Positions 1-7,595 of a stretch of 20,346 bases of DNA are shown here, piece after piece. The number at the start of each line of letters is the position of its first letter. Position 1 is the stretch's first letter. This DNA comes from Competibacteraceae bacterium UBA6584 (lineage in GTDB: Bacteria > Pseudomonadota > Gammaproteobacteria > Competibacterales > Competibacteraceae): contig DJIW01000116.1 of assembly GCA_002433805.1 (NCBI GenBank), forward strand, positions 5,157 through 25,502. The letters are read 5' to 3'. Made by a program: the position numbers and the translations under genes. The notes below the pieces were generated by a model. It searched no databases, was not told the DNA's origin, and was given only the letters and a program-made list of their open reading frames with translations.

Positions 1-23
1 CTAACCAACTGAACTACCGCTCC
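1..23 (-). tRNA. tRNA-Asp, 5' fragment cut by window edge
   Basis: Read on the minus strand, positions 23 to 1 give GGAGCGG, then TA, then GTTC and a D-loop ending GGTTAG. This is the 5' acceptor strand and D-arm of a bacterial tRNA-Asp. The anticodon lies outside the window, so the identity rests on the acceptor and D-arm match alone. It follows tRNA-Val by 14 bases and is probably on the same transcript. Confidence 0.75.
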
Positions 24-37
24 GGATGAATAAGTCC

Positions 38-113
38 TGGTGGGTGCTGAGGGGCTTGAACCCCCGACCCTCGCCTTGTAAGGGCGATGCTCTCCCAACT
101 GAGCTAAGCACCC
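38..113 (-). tRNA. tRNA-Val (anticodon TAC), CCA encoded
   Basis: The minus strand folds as a complete cloverleaf. The acceptor GGGTGCT pairs with AGCACCC, followed by discriminator A and an encoded CCA at 40-38. The anticodon loop reads TTACAAG within a CGCCC/GGCGA region, giving anticodon TAC for valine. The T-arm carries GGTTCAAGCC. The 5' end is only 13 bases after the hupB stop codon, so it is most likely cut out of a hupB read-through transcript; no separate promoter fits in the gap. Confidence 0.95.
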
Positions 114-126
114 TCGGAAGAATTGA

Positions 127-399
127 TTATTTTATTCCATCACGCAGTGTTTTTCCAGCCTTGAACACGGGCACCTTACTGGCCTCAATCTTCATTTGTT
201 CGCCGGTCTTGGGGTTATGTCCGGTTCGCGCCGGACGTTCCCGAATTGAAAATGTGCCAAAACCGGTTAAGACGACCGAATCGCCCCCCTTAAGCGATTT
301 ACCGATGGCGGAGATCACGGCGTCTACCGCCTTGCCCGCCGAGGCTTTGGACAAATCGGTAGCTTGAGCGACGGCTTCAATCAATTCAGTTTTATTCAT
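127..399 (-). CDS. hupB: DNA-binding protein HU
   Basis: A 90-residue protein of the HU/IHF family, the dimeric nucleoid protein that bends DNA non-specifically. It starts MNKTELIEAVA, as most gammaproteobacterial HU proteins do. It carries the family signature around residues 46-65 (GFGTFSIRERPARTGHNP), where the arm that inserts its proline into the minor groove begins, and ends with the typical FKAGKTLRD helix. The frame is open upstream to position 501, but the ATG at 399 has a strong AGGAAGGGG ribosome-binding site and gives the standard length. HU rather than IHF is supported by the N-terminus and the lon-hupB order, which matches Escherichia coli and Pseudomonas. It is preceded by a long leader with two hairpins and a consensus-like promoter, and followed after 13 bases by tRNA-Val. 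Confidence 0.96.
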   Translation of the reverse strand: MNKTELIEAVAQATDLSKASAGKAVDAVISAIGKSLKGGDSVVLTGFGTFSIRERPARTGHNPKTGEQMKIEASKVPVFKAGKTLRDGIK

Positions 400-441
400 G
401 AGCCCCTTCCTATAAAGACTGTTGTGCGTTATTAGGCTTGG

Positions 442-464
442 GCGCCGCCAACCGCGGCGGGCGC
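442..464 (-). other. hupB leader hairpin B (GCGGTT loop)
   Basis: On the minus strand the arms GCGC-C-CGCC and GGCG-GCGC pair over eight base pairs with one bulged C, closing a six-base loop GCGGTT. It lies about 43 bases upstream of the hupB start codon. No T-tract follows, so it does not look like an intrinsic terminator. The loop sequence is identical to that of hairpin A further upstream. Confidence 0.5.
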
Positions 465-527
465 TGATCCTGACCCGAAGCTGGGACAGGCGTTTTCTCA
501 AAGAACTCTCACTCTAAAGTCTCGCTG

Positions 528-545
528 GCGCCAAACCGCTGGCGC
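528..545 (-). other. hupB leader hairpin A (GCGGTT loop)
   Basis: On the minus strand GCGCCA and TGGCGC form a perfect six-base-pair stem closing the six-base loop GCGGTT. It lies about 60 bases downstream of the predicted start of the hupB transcript. The plus strand also carries the octamer GCTGGCGC twice, at 524-531 and 538-545. The role is unknown; RNA protection or translational control are possible. Confidence 0.45.
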
Positions 546-611
546 TCTGATGGCTCGGGGCTTCCGCTCCAATGAATACGGATGCCCTGTCGAGCTAGAT
601 CAAGCCGTGCC

Positions 612-641
612 CTTATAGCAGGGCCTTGAAAGTAGTGTCAA
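612..641 (-). promoter_or_regulatory. Sigma-70 promoter for hupB (and tRNA-Val/Asp)
   Basis: On the minus strand the perfect -35 box TTGACA (641-636) is followed by an 18-base spacer and the -10 box TATAAG (617-612). The predicted start is near 605, giving an untranslated leader of about 205 bases before the hupB ATG. It sits just downstream of the lon stop codon, as hupB promoters do in E. coli, so hupB can be transcribed independently of lon. Confidence 0.7.
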
Positions 642-659
642 TCAGGCTGGCAACCGCGC

Positions 660-3107
660 TCAGTGAGGGCGAACGCCCTCCAGGCCGCCGCCCTTGCCGT
701 TCGCGTCCGCAGCGGCCACGGCCGCATCGCTCGCGACCGCTTCGCGCGGCTTGGGCGCGGGCGGCTCCTTCAAGGCGATCTCCAACACCTGATCGATCCA
801 ACGCACGGGCCGCACGTCGAGTTTTTCCAGAATATTATCAGGTATTTCAACCAGATCCTTGCGATTTTCCTCGGGGATGATCACCGTGGCGATGCTGCCG
901 CGATGGGCGGCCAGCAATTTTTCCTTCAGCCCGCCGATCGGCAACACTTCGCCGCGCAAGGTAATCTCGCCGGTCATGGCCACGCCGGCCCGCACTGGAA
1001 TATGGGTCAGCATTGACACCAAGGCAATGCACATTCCGACTCCCGCGCTCGGCCCGTCCTTGGGGGTCGCGCCTTCAGGCACGTGGATGTGGATATCCAC
1101 CTTTTGGTGGAAGTCGGGATCGACGCCCAAGCGTTCGGCGCGGCTGCGCACCACGGTCAGCGCCGCTTGGATCGATTCGCGCATCACCTCGCCCAAATGG
1201 CCGGTGTGAATCAATTTGCCCTTACCCGGCACCAGCGCCGCTTCGATACGCAGCAGCTCGCCGCCGACCTCCGTCCAAGCCAAGCCGTTGACTTGGCCGA
1301 CTTGATCCTGCTCCTCGGCCAAGCCGTACCGAAACCGGCGCACGCCTAGATATTTGTCCAGCAGCTCGGACGTGACGGTGGTCTGCCCTTCGACCGGTTG
1401 CAACGTGACTTCCTTGACCACTTTGCGGCAAATCTTGGCGAGCTCCCGCTCCAGATTGCGCACGCCGGATTCGCGGGTGTAGAAGCGGATGGCGTCGCGG
1501 ATGGCTGCTTCGTCAATCGCCAGCTCACCCTTTTTCAGACCGTTGTTGCCCAGCTGTTTGGGAACGAGATAACGGGTCGCGATGTTGAGCTTTTCATCCT
1601 CGGTGTAACCGGGAATCCGAATGACTTCCATGCGGTCCAGCAAGGGCGGCGGAATGTTGAGCGAATTGGCGGTCGCCACGAACATCACATCCGAGAGATC
1701 GAAATCCACTTCCAGATAATGGTCGTTGAAGGTGTTATTTTGTTCTGGGTCCAACACTTCCAGCAGCGCCGAGGACGGATCGCCACGAAAATCCATCGAC
1801 ATCTTATCGATTTCGTCAAACAGAAACAGCGGGTTGCGCACCCCGATCTTGGCTAGATTCTGGATGATCTTGCCGGGCAGCGAACCGATGTAGGTGCGGC
1901 GATGGCCGCGAATTTCGGCCTCGTCGCGCACGCCGCCCAGCGACATCCGCACGAATTTACGGTTGGTGGCGCGGGCGATGGATCGCCCCAGCGAGGTCTT
2001 GCCCACGCCCGGCGGCCCGACCAGACACAGAATCGGCCCCTTGAGCTTGCGGGCCCGCTGCTGGACGGCTAAATATTCGAGAATCCGCTCCTTGACCTTT
2101 TCCAGACCATAATGATCGACCTCCAGAATCTTTTCGGCCGCCGCCAGATCCTGATGAATCTTGGTGCGCTTTTTCCAAGGCACGTTGGCCAGCCAATCGA
2201 CGTAGTTGCGCACCACGGTCGCCTCGGCCGACATCGGCGACATCATTTTCAACTTATTCAATTCCGCCACGGCCTTGGTCTTGGCCGCTTTCGGCATCCC
2301 CGCCTTTTCGATCCGTTGGGCTAAATCATCGATTTCATTGGGCGCGTCCTCCAAATCACCCAGCTCTTTCTGGATCGCCTTCATCTGCTCGTTCAGGTAA
2401 TACTCGCGCTGGCTTTTCTCCATCTGCTGCTTGACCCGCCCGCGAATGCGCTTCTCGACCTGAAGGATGTCGATTTCGCCTTCCACCAAGGCCAGCAACT
2501 GCTCCAGACGCAAGCGCAAATCCTGGATTTCCAGAATTTTCTGCTTGTCGTCGAGCTTGAGGGTCATGTGAGCCGATATGGTGTCCGCCAACCGACTGGG
2601 GTCTTCAATGCTGGAAACCGAGGTCAGCACCTCACCGGGTATCTTCTTGTTGAGCTTGATATATTGATCGAAGGTATTGAGCAACGAACGCATCAGCGCC
2701 TGAACTTCCTGAGCGGCGCTTTCCTCCAGCACCGATTCCAGCAAGGAAACCTCCGCGATGAAGCAGGCTTGGGTTTCGGTAAAGTGATGGATATTGACCC
2801 GCTGGCCCCCTTCCACCAATACCTTGACGGTGCCATCGGGCAGCCGCAGCAGCTGGAGAACGCTCGACAGCGTGCCGACTTGGTAAAGATCGCCGGCCCC
2901 AGGTTCGTCTACTTCGGCGCTTTTCTGCGCGATCAACACGATCTGCTTGTTGCTTTGCATGGCCAAATCGAGCGCGTGAATGGATTTTTCCCGGCCGACG
3001 AACAGCGGGATCACCATATGCGGGTAAACCACCACATCGCGCAGCGGCAACACCGGTAATTGCGCCGGATTGGGCAGACGGTCGACTTTGGCTTCGTTTT
3101 GCTTCAT
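660..3107 (-). CDS. lon: ATP-dependent protease Lon
   Basis: The cytosolic AAA+ serine protease that degrades misfolded and regulatory proteins. The 815 residues hold an N-terminal substrate-binding domain (about 16-210), a coiled-coil linker (about 211-290), the ATPase domain with Walker A GPPGVGKT at 364-371 and Walker B LFLFDEID at 427-434, and the protease domain with catalytic Ser687 (in PKDGPSAG) and Lys730 (in GGLKEK), the Ser-Lys dyad 43 residues apart as in E. coli. A GTG start at 3125 is possible, but the ATG at 3107 has GAGG at a suitable distance and is preferred. The last 35 or so residues are an Ala/Pro/Gly-rich tail beyond the usual end. The gene lies between clpX and hupB, the conserved order. 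I saw no convincing heat-shock promoter in the 149-base gap upstream. Confidence 0.97.
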   Translation of the reverse strand: MKQNEAKVDRLPNPAQLPVLPLRDVVVYPHMVIPLFVGREKSIHALDLAMQSNKQIVLIAQKSAEVDEPGAGDLYQVGTLSSVLQLLRLPDGTVKVLVEGGQRVNIHHFTETQACFIAEVSLLESVLEESAAQEVQALMRSLLNTFDQYIKLNKKIPGEVLTSVSSIEDPSRLADTISAHMTLKLDDKQKILEIQDLRLRLEQLLALVEGEIDILQVEKRIRGRVKQQMEKSQREYYLNEQMKAIQKELGDLEDAPNEIDDLAQRIEKAGMPKAAKTKAVAELNKLKMMSPMSAEATVVRNYVDWLANVPWKKRTKIHQDLAAAEKILEVDHYGLEKVKERILEYLAVQQRARKLKGPILCLVGPPGVGKTSLGRSIARATNRKFVRMSLGGVRDEAEIRGHRRTYIGSLPGKIIQNLAKIGVRNPLFLFDEIDKMSMDFRGDPSSALLEVLDPEQNNTFNDHYLEVDFDLSDVMFVATANSLNIPPPLLDRMEVIRIPGYTEDEKLNIATRYLVPKQLGNNGLKKGELAIDEAAIRDAIRFYTRESGVRNLERELAKICRKVVKEVTLQPVEGQTTVTSELLDKYLGVRRFRYGLAEEQDQVGQVNGLAWTEVGGELLRIEAALVPGKGKLIHTGHLGEVMRESIQAALTVVRSRAERLGVDPDFHQKVDIHIHVPEGATPKDGPSAGVGMCIALVSMLTHIPVRAGVAMTGEITLRGEVLPIGGLKEKLLAAHRGSIATVIIPEENRKDLVEIPDNILEKLDVRPVRWIDQVLEIALKEPPAPKPREAVASDAAVAAADANGKGGGLEGVRPH

Positions 3108-3212
3108 GGGGGCCTCTACGGTCACACCAGACCGGGCGGGACATCGGCGCGCCCCGAGTCAATCGCTCCACCGCGCGGCGGGGGACCGAAAGGCGGGGGT
3201 CGCGACGCGAAA

Positions 3213-3243
3213 CCTGCCGGAGGCTGGCGCAAACTCCGACAGG
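3213..3243 (-). terminator. Hairpin after clpX, possible terminator or attenuator
   Basis: On the minus strand CCTGTCGGAG and CTCCGGCAGG form a ten-base-pair stem with one G-T(U) pair, closing an eleven-base loop. It begins 14 bases after the clpX stop codon and is followed by TTTCGCG. The T-run is only three bases, so termination may be weak or partial, which would let some clpX transcripts continue into lon. Confidence 0.45.
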
Positions 3244-3256
3244 CGTTTAACTCGGG

Positions 3257-4543
3257 TCACTCATGAGCCGCGGCGCGGCGTTCGGTTTTCTCGTAGATGA
3301 AGTAGGGCTTGGCGCGCCCTTCGACCACCGAATCATCGACCACGACCTTGCTGACGTTTTGCATGCTCGGTAACTCGTACATGGTATCCAGCAGGATGTG
3401 TTCGAGGATGGTCCGCAAGCCGCGCGCGCCGGTCTTGCGCTCCATGGCCCGACGCGCGATGGCGCGCAGCGCGTCCTCGCGCAGTTCCAATTCGCTGCCC
3501 TCCATCTCAAACAGCCGGTTGAACTGCTTGGCGATGGCGTTCTTGGGCTCGGTCAAGATCTGCACCAGCGCGTTTTCATCGAGCTCGGTCAAGGTCGCCA
3601 CCACCGGCAAGCGGCCGACGAACTCCGGAATCAAGCCGTACTTGATCAAATCCTCGGGTTCGACTTCCATCAGCACCTCGCCGATGGATTTATCGCCGTC
3701 CTTGCTTTTGACCTCCGCCGAAAAGCCGATGCCGCCCTTGTCGGAACGGCTGCGGATCACCTTGTCCAGCCCGGCGAACGCGCCGCCGCAAATGAACAGG
3801 ATATTGGTGGTGTCCACCTGCAAAAACTCCTGCTGCGGGTGCTTGCGTCCGCCTTGGGGCGGCACCGAGGCCACGGTCCCTTCGATCAACTTCAACAACG
3901 CCTGCTGCACCCCCTCGCCCGACACGTCGCGGGTGATCGAGGGATTGTCGGATTTGCGCGAAATCTTGTCGATCTCATCGATGTAAACGATGCCGGTTTG
4001 CGCCTTTTCGACATCGTAATCGCATTTTTGCAGCAGTTTCTGGATGATGTTCTCGACATCCTCGCCGACATAGCCGGCTTCGGTCAGCGTGGTGGCGTCG
4101 GCGATGGTGAAGGGCACGTTCAACAGGCGGGCCAGGGTTTCCGCCAGCAGGGTCTTTCCCGATCCGGTCGGGCCGATCAACAAAATGTTGCTCTTGGCCA
4201 CCTCGATTTCAGGCGTTTTGGCGCGGTTGCCGCGCTGTAGCTCCAAGCGCTTGAAGTGGTTGTACACCGCGACCGCAAGCACTTTCTTGGCCCGCTCCTG
4301 CCCGATGACATACTCGTTCAGCGTTTGGTTGATATCGTGGGGTTTGGGCAGCTTGGTGGTGGTGGCGGGCGCGGTATCCTCCATCTCTTCGCGGATGATG
4401 TCGTTGCATAGCTCGACGCATTCATCGCAAATAAACACGTTGGGTCCGGCAATCAGCTTGCGGACTTCGTGCTGGCTCTTGCCGCAGAAGGAGCAATACA
4501 ACAGCTTGTCGTCGTCGCTCCGGTCACCTCGATCTCTGCTCAT
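3257..4543 (-). CDS. clpX: ClpX, ATPase subunit of the ClpXP protease
   Basis: The AAA+ unfoldase that recognises tagged proteins, unfolds them and threads them into ClpP. The 428 residues contain the N-terminal zinc-binding dimer domain with Cys17, Cys20, Cys39 and Cys42, Walker A GPTGSGKT at 124-131, the pore loop GYVG at 157-160, Walker B with Asp189 and Glu190, the RKH loop at 233-235 and the IGF loop at 272-274 that docks on ClpP. Sensor 2 lies in the C-terminal KTGARGLR segment. Every catalytic and docking element is intact and the length is normal. The start at 4543 has a strong ribosome-binding site (GAGGAAGG). It follows clpP after 217 bases, a gap that holds small hairpins and a possible small frame. 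Confidence 0.98.
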   Translation of the reverse strand: MSRDRGDRSDDDKLLYCSFCGKSQHEVRKLIAGPNVFICDECVELCNDIIREEMEDTAPATTTKLPKPHDINQTLNEYVIGQERAKKVLAVAVYNHFKRLELQRGNRAKTPEIEVAKSNILLIGPTGSGKTLLAETLARLLNVPFTIADATTLTEAGYVGEDVENIIQKLLQKCDYDVEKAQTGIVYIDEIDKISRKSDNPSITRDVSGEGVQQALLKLIEGTVASVPPQGGRKHPQQEFLQVDTTNILFICGGAFAGLDKVIRSRSDKGGIGFSAEVKSKDGDKSIGEVLMEVEPEDLIKYGLIPEFVGRLPVVATLTELDENALVQILTEPKNAIAKQFNRLFEMEGSELELREDALRAIARRAMERKTGARGLRTILEHILLDTMYELPSMQNVSKVVVDDSVVEGRAKPYFIYEKTERRAAAHE

Positions 4544-4627
4544 AGTCCTTCCTCATTAGCGCGCGGGACGTTCGAAAGCGCCGGGGCGGCCTCGGCCGGC
4601 CGCCTGACCGGAGCGCCTTCGAGCACC

Positions 4628-4650
4628 ACGATTTGGATCGTTGACACGAT
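4628..4650 (-). repeat. Two overlapping inverted repeats in the clpP-clpX gap
   Basis: On the plus strand the segment reads ACGAT-TTGG-ATCGT-TGAC-ACGAT, so the central ATCGT can pair with either flanking ACGAT. This gives two mutually exclusive five-base-pair hairpins with four-base loops. It lies roughly 85 bases upstream of the clpX start. The stems are short, so they may have no function. I saw no clear promoter in the rest of the 217-base gap. Confidence 0.35.
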
Positions 4651-4760
4651 CGGACGCGGGGTGAATGGATTCGGGTTCAAATCTGGGCTCGGCCGCCCCT
4701 GGCCCAACGGCCGCGAGGCGCTTCGACGCCGGGGCAAGGGCGATAATTGCGTCCGCCCAC

Positions 4761-5393
4761 TCAACTCGCCATCGGAACCCGCTGGTTCAATACGGCGTCG
4801 ATCAGGCCGTATTCCAGCGCTTCGGCTCCCCCCATAAAATTGTCCCGGTCGGTATCGACGGCGATCTTCTCGACCGGCTGGCCGGTGTGCCGGGCCAGAA
4901 TCCGGTTGAGACGGTCGCGCACCAGCAAGATTTCACGGGCGTGGATGTCGATATCGCTGGCTTGCCCCTGAAACCCGCCCAAGGGCTGGTGAATCATGAT
5001 CCGCGAATGCGGCAGGCAAAACCGCTTGCCGGCGGCGCCGCCGGCCAACAACAGCGCGCCCATGCTGGCCGCCTGACCCACGCACATGGTGCTCACGCTC
5101 GGTTTGACAAACTGCATGGTGTCGTAAATAGCCAAGCCGGCGCTGACCGAGCCGCCCGGCGAGTTGATGTAAAAGTGGATGTCCTTGTCCGGATTCTCGG
5201 CTTCCAAAAACAGCAGTTGCGCGACCACCAGGTTCGCCACGTAATCCTCGACCGGACCGACCAAAAACACCACCCGCTCTTTCAACAGGCGCGAGTAAAT
5301 GTCATAGGCCCGCTCGCCGCGCGCGGTTTGCTCGATCACCATCGGAACGAGGTTCAACGCCCGAGGGGCGTTGGAAACACCGTTGTCGCTCAT
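4761..5393 (-). CDS. clpP: ClpP, proteolytic subunit of the Clp protease
   Basis: The serine peptidase that forms the double-heptamer chamber used by ClpX. The 210 residues carry the catalytic triad Ser110 (GQAASMGA), His135 (RIMIHQPLGG) and Asp184 (TDRDNFM), in line with E. coli Ser111, His136 and Asp185, and the oxyanion-hole segment NSPGGSV at 78-84. A GTG at 5402 overlapping the tig stop codon would add three residues, but the tail of tig supplies CAGGAG eight bases before the ATG at 5393, so that start is preferred. The tig stop is then six bases upstream, pointing to co-transcription with tig. The first residues may be a short propeptide, as in E. coli ClpP. Confidence 0.98.
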   Translation of the reverse strand: MSDNGVSNAPRALNLVPMVIEQTARGERAYDIYSRLLKERVVFLVGPVEDYVANLVVAQLLFLEAENPDKDIHFYINSPGGSVSAGLAIYDTMQFVKPSVSTMCVGQAASMGALLLAGGAAGKRFCLPHSRIMIHQPLGGFQGQASDIDIHAREILLVRDRLNRILARHTGQPVEKIAVDTDRDNFMGGAEALEYGLIDAVLNQRVPMAS

Positions 5394-5398
5394 TCGGG

Positions 5399-6724
5399 TC
5401 ACTCCTGCCGGACGGCTTCCGCCGGTTGTTTGTCGGGCGTCATGATTTCGGCGAAGGTGCTGGCCTTATCGGTCACCTGAGCCCGTTCCAGCAGCCAATC
5501 CACGATTTGATCCTCCAGCACCATCGCCCGTACGTTATCGAGCGCGCGCGGGGTTTGTTCGTACCAACGCACCACCTCATCCGGCTCTTGGTAAGTGGAC
5601 GCCACGGTTTCCAAAAAATTCCGGACGCGCTGGTTGTCGACCTTGATTTCCCGCGCTTCCGCCAGCCGTGAAATCAATAAGCCCAAGGCCACCCGCCGCC
5701 GGGCCTCGGGTTCGAACAATTGCGTCTTGAGCTGCTGGGTCTTTTCATCGGTGGCGCCAGCGGGGAAATGCAGCTGTTTGGCCAGCTGCTCGATTTCGTT
5801 TTCGATCAGCACCTTCGGCACCGGAATCGGATTGGCGTCCAGCAGGCCTTGCATGACTTGGCGCTTGACCGCAGCCTTGATGCCATCGCGCAATTCGCGT
5901 TCCATGTTTTCGCGCAGCGAGCGCTTGAGGCCCTCGACGCTGTTTTCCTTGACATCGAAGCTGGCGGCGAACGCCTCGTCCACCTCCGGCAATTGCGCCT
6001 CCTCCACGGTCCGCACCTTGACTTTGAAGCGGGCGGTTTTGCCCGCGATCTGCTCGGCCTGATAGGAGTCGGGAAAGGTCAAATCGAATTCAGTGTCGGC
6101 GTCGGGGTGCAGCCCGGCCAGATGGTCCTCGAAATCCTTCAGCATGGCGCCCTTGCCCAGGATCACCTCGACGTTATCGCCTTTGCCGCCCGCGAAATTC
6201 TCACCGTCGATCGCGCCCTCGAAATCGATGCGGACCCGATCTCCCTCGGCCGCCGGACGCTCCACCGCGCCCCAGGTCACCCGCTGCTGGCGCAAGTTTT
6301 CCAACATCCGGTCCACATCGGGCTCGGCGACCTCGGCGTTGGGCCGCTCGACCTTGATGGTTTCAAATCCGCTCGGATCGAATTCGGGCAAGACCTCGAA
6401 GGTGGCGCAGTATTCCAGATCCCGCCCGTCCTCCAAGCTCTTGGGTTCGATCCTCGGCCCGCCCAGCGGATTGAGTTTTTCCGCGGTCAGGGCTTCGTGC
6501 AGGCTGTTTTGCATCAGTTCGCTGACCGCCTCATAGCGAACCTGATCGCCATAGAGTCGCTGGACCAGCTTGAGCGGGACCTTGCCCGGACGGAACCCAT
6601 CCACCTTCACCCGCCGGGACAGGGACTGCAGCCGGTCCTGAATTTCCTTGGCGAGCCTTTCGGCCGGAACCTGCACGGTGACCCGGCGCTCCAGATCGCT
6701 CAGCGTTTCAACGGAAACCTGCAT
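5399..6724 (-). CDS. tig: Trigger factor, ribosome-associated chaperone and prolyl isomerase
   Basis: Binds the ribosome at the exit tunnel and shields nascent chains. The 441 residues show the ribosome-docking signature GFRPGKVP at 43-50, a central FKBP-type prolyl isomerase domain beginning near residue 160 (GDRVRIDFEGAIDG), and a long helical C-terminal substrate-binding region. The length is close to the 432 residues of E. coli. The ATG at 6724 is preceded by AGGTG at a good distance. It is the first protein gene after the tRNA-Leu gene (122 bases away) and leads directly into clpP and clpX, the conserved tig-clpP-clpX-lon order. It may be transcribed from the tRNA cluster as well as from a promoter upstream of tRNA-Leu. 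Confidence 0.97.
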   Translation of the reverse strand: MQVSVETLSDLERRVTVQVPAERLAKEIQDRLQSLSRRVKVDGFRPGKVPLKLVQRLYGDQVRYEAVSELMQNSLHEALTAEKLNPLGGPRIEPKSLEDGRDLEYCATFEVLPEFDPSGFETIKVERPNAEVAEPDVDRMLENLRQQRVTWGAVERPAAEGDRVRIDFEGAIDGENFAGGKGDNVEVILGKGAMLKDFEDHLAGLHPDADTEFDLTFPDSYQAEQIAGKTARFKVKVRTVEEAQLPEVDEAFAASFDVKENSVEGLKRSLRENMERELRDGIKAAVKRQVMQGLLDANPIPVPKVLIENEIEQLAKQLHFPAGATDEKTQQLKTQLFEPEARRRVALGLLISRLAEAREIKVDNQRVRNFLETVASTYQEPDEVVRWYEQTPRALDNVRAMVLEDQIVDWLLERAQVTDKASTFAEIMTPDKQPAEAVRQE

Positions 6725-6846
6725 TGATACACCTCAAGCCTATTGATCGTTGTGATCGGCAAACCCGCCGCGGATAACCTCGCCGCTGGCCGATTAGCCG
6801 CGCGGGAGTGGAGTCGGTCAAAAGCACCGAGGGCCCGCGGTGCGAA

Positions 6847-6931
6847 TGGTGCGAAAGGAGAGACTCGAACTCTCACGGGTTACCCCACTGGAACCTAAAT
6901 CCAGCGCGTCTACCAGTTCCGCCACTCTCGC
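6847..6931 (-). tRNA. tRNA-Leu (anticodon TAG), CCA encoded
   Basis: On the minus strand the acceptor GCGAGAG pairs with CTTTCGC with one G-T pair, followed by discriminator A and CCA. The anticodon arm is CTGGA-TTTAGGT-TCCAG, giving anticodon TAG for leucine. The 85-base length with a long variable arm is that of a class II tRNA. It is the last tRNA of the five-gene cluster, upstream of tig. Confidence 0.95.
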
Positions 6932-6996
6932 GAACAGATGCGGTTTAATCACAGACACCCAAACAACCCAATGCGGCGGCGCTGTTAGGTCCGACG

Positions 6997-7002
6997 ATTA
7001 TA
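6997..7002 (-). promoter_or_regulatory. Possible -10 box for tRNA-Leu and tig
   Basis: A perfect TATAAT on the minus strand, followed by a GC-rich stretch as in stringently controlled promoters. It would place a transcript start near 6990, about 60 bases before tRNA-Leu. I could not find a good -35 box at 16-18 bases, so this is tentative. The 165-base gap between tRNA-Lys and tRNA-Leu is the longest in the cluster, which fits an internal promoter. Confidence 0.3.
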
Positions 7003-7096
7003 CAGAACAACCCATTCCCCGACATAGAACCCGAGCGCGGCCCAGCTACTGGCCGGCCGGGGAAAAGCGCAATTAAAATTAAGCGGATTCGGGAGA

Positions 7097-7172
<76 letters not shown>

Positions 7173-7219
7173 TGAAACCGTGAGGGTTGGCGCAAGATCG
7201 CGGCGGAACACAGGCGCGT

Positions 7220-7296
7220 TGGGGTGGACGATGGGACTCGAACCCACGACGACCGGATCCACAATCCGGGGCTCTACCAACTGAGCTACGCCCACC
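7220..7296 (-). tRNA. tRNA-His (anticodon GTG), CCA encoded
   Basis: On the minus strand the anticodon arm is CCGGA-TTGTGGA-TCCGG, giving GTG for histidine. The extra G at position -1 is encoded (position 7296) and faces the discriminator C73 (position 7223), the identity pair of tRNA-His. CCA is encoded at 7222-7220. The acceptor GTGGGCG pairs with CGTCCAC with one G-T pair. Confidence 0.95.
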
Positions 7297-7324
7297 ATTG
7301 AAACCGCCTCGGCCCGCCGGCGTC

Positions 7325-7401
<77 letters not shown>

Positions 7402-7441
7402 GGTATCGACCGCCGTCCGCCGGGTTCCCGAACCCGGCCGA

Positions 7442-7518
<77 letters not shown>

Positions 7519-7549
7519 ATGCAATCCTGACTTCCAAGCGGGATTGAGG

Positions 7550-7578
7550 ATTTTATTTTTGATTGATAGCGGCGTCAA
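7550..7578 (-). promoter_or_regulatory. Sigma-70 promoter of the tRNA cluster
   Basis: On the minus strand TTGACG (7578-7573) is separated by 17 bases from TAAAAT (7555-7550). The expected start is near 7543, about 25 bases before tRNA-Pro. The -35 box begins 18 bases after the cysS stop codon, and no cysS terminator is seen between them. An inverted repeat AATCC/GGATT lies in the short leader. Confidence 0.65.
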
Positions 7579-7595
7579 GTCGCTTATTGCCGTTT

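Noticed and set aside
400..501. N-terminal extension of HU from a start at 501
   Set aside because: The extension would run through hairpin B and has no ribosome-binding site, while the ATG at 399 has a strong one and gives the normal 90 residues.
3108..3256. Heat-shock (sigma-32) promoter for lon
   Set aside because: I looked for CTTGAA and CCCCAT-type boxes at suitable spacing and found none; TTGACT in this gap has no matching -10 box.
4674..4683. GGTTCAAATC, a T-loop-like sequence in the clpP-clpX gap
   Set aside because: The flanking bases do not form a T-stem, acceptor or anticodon arm on either strand, so it is not a tRNA or tRNA remnant.
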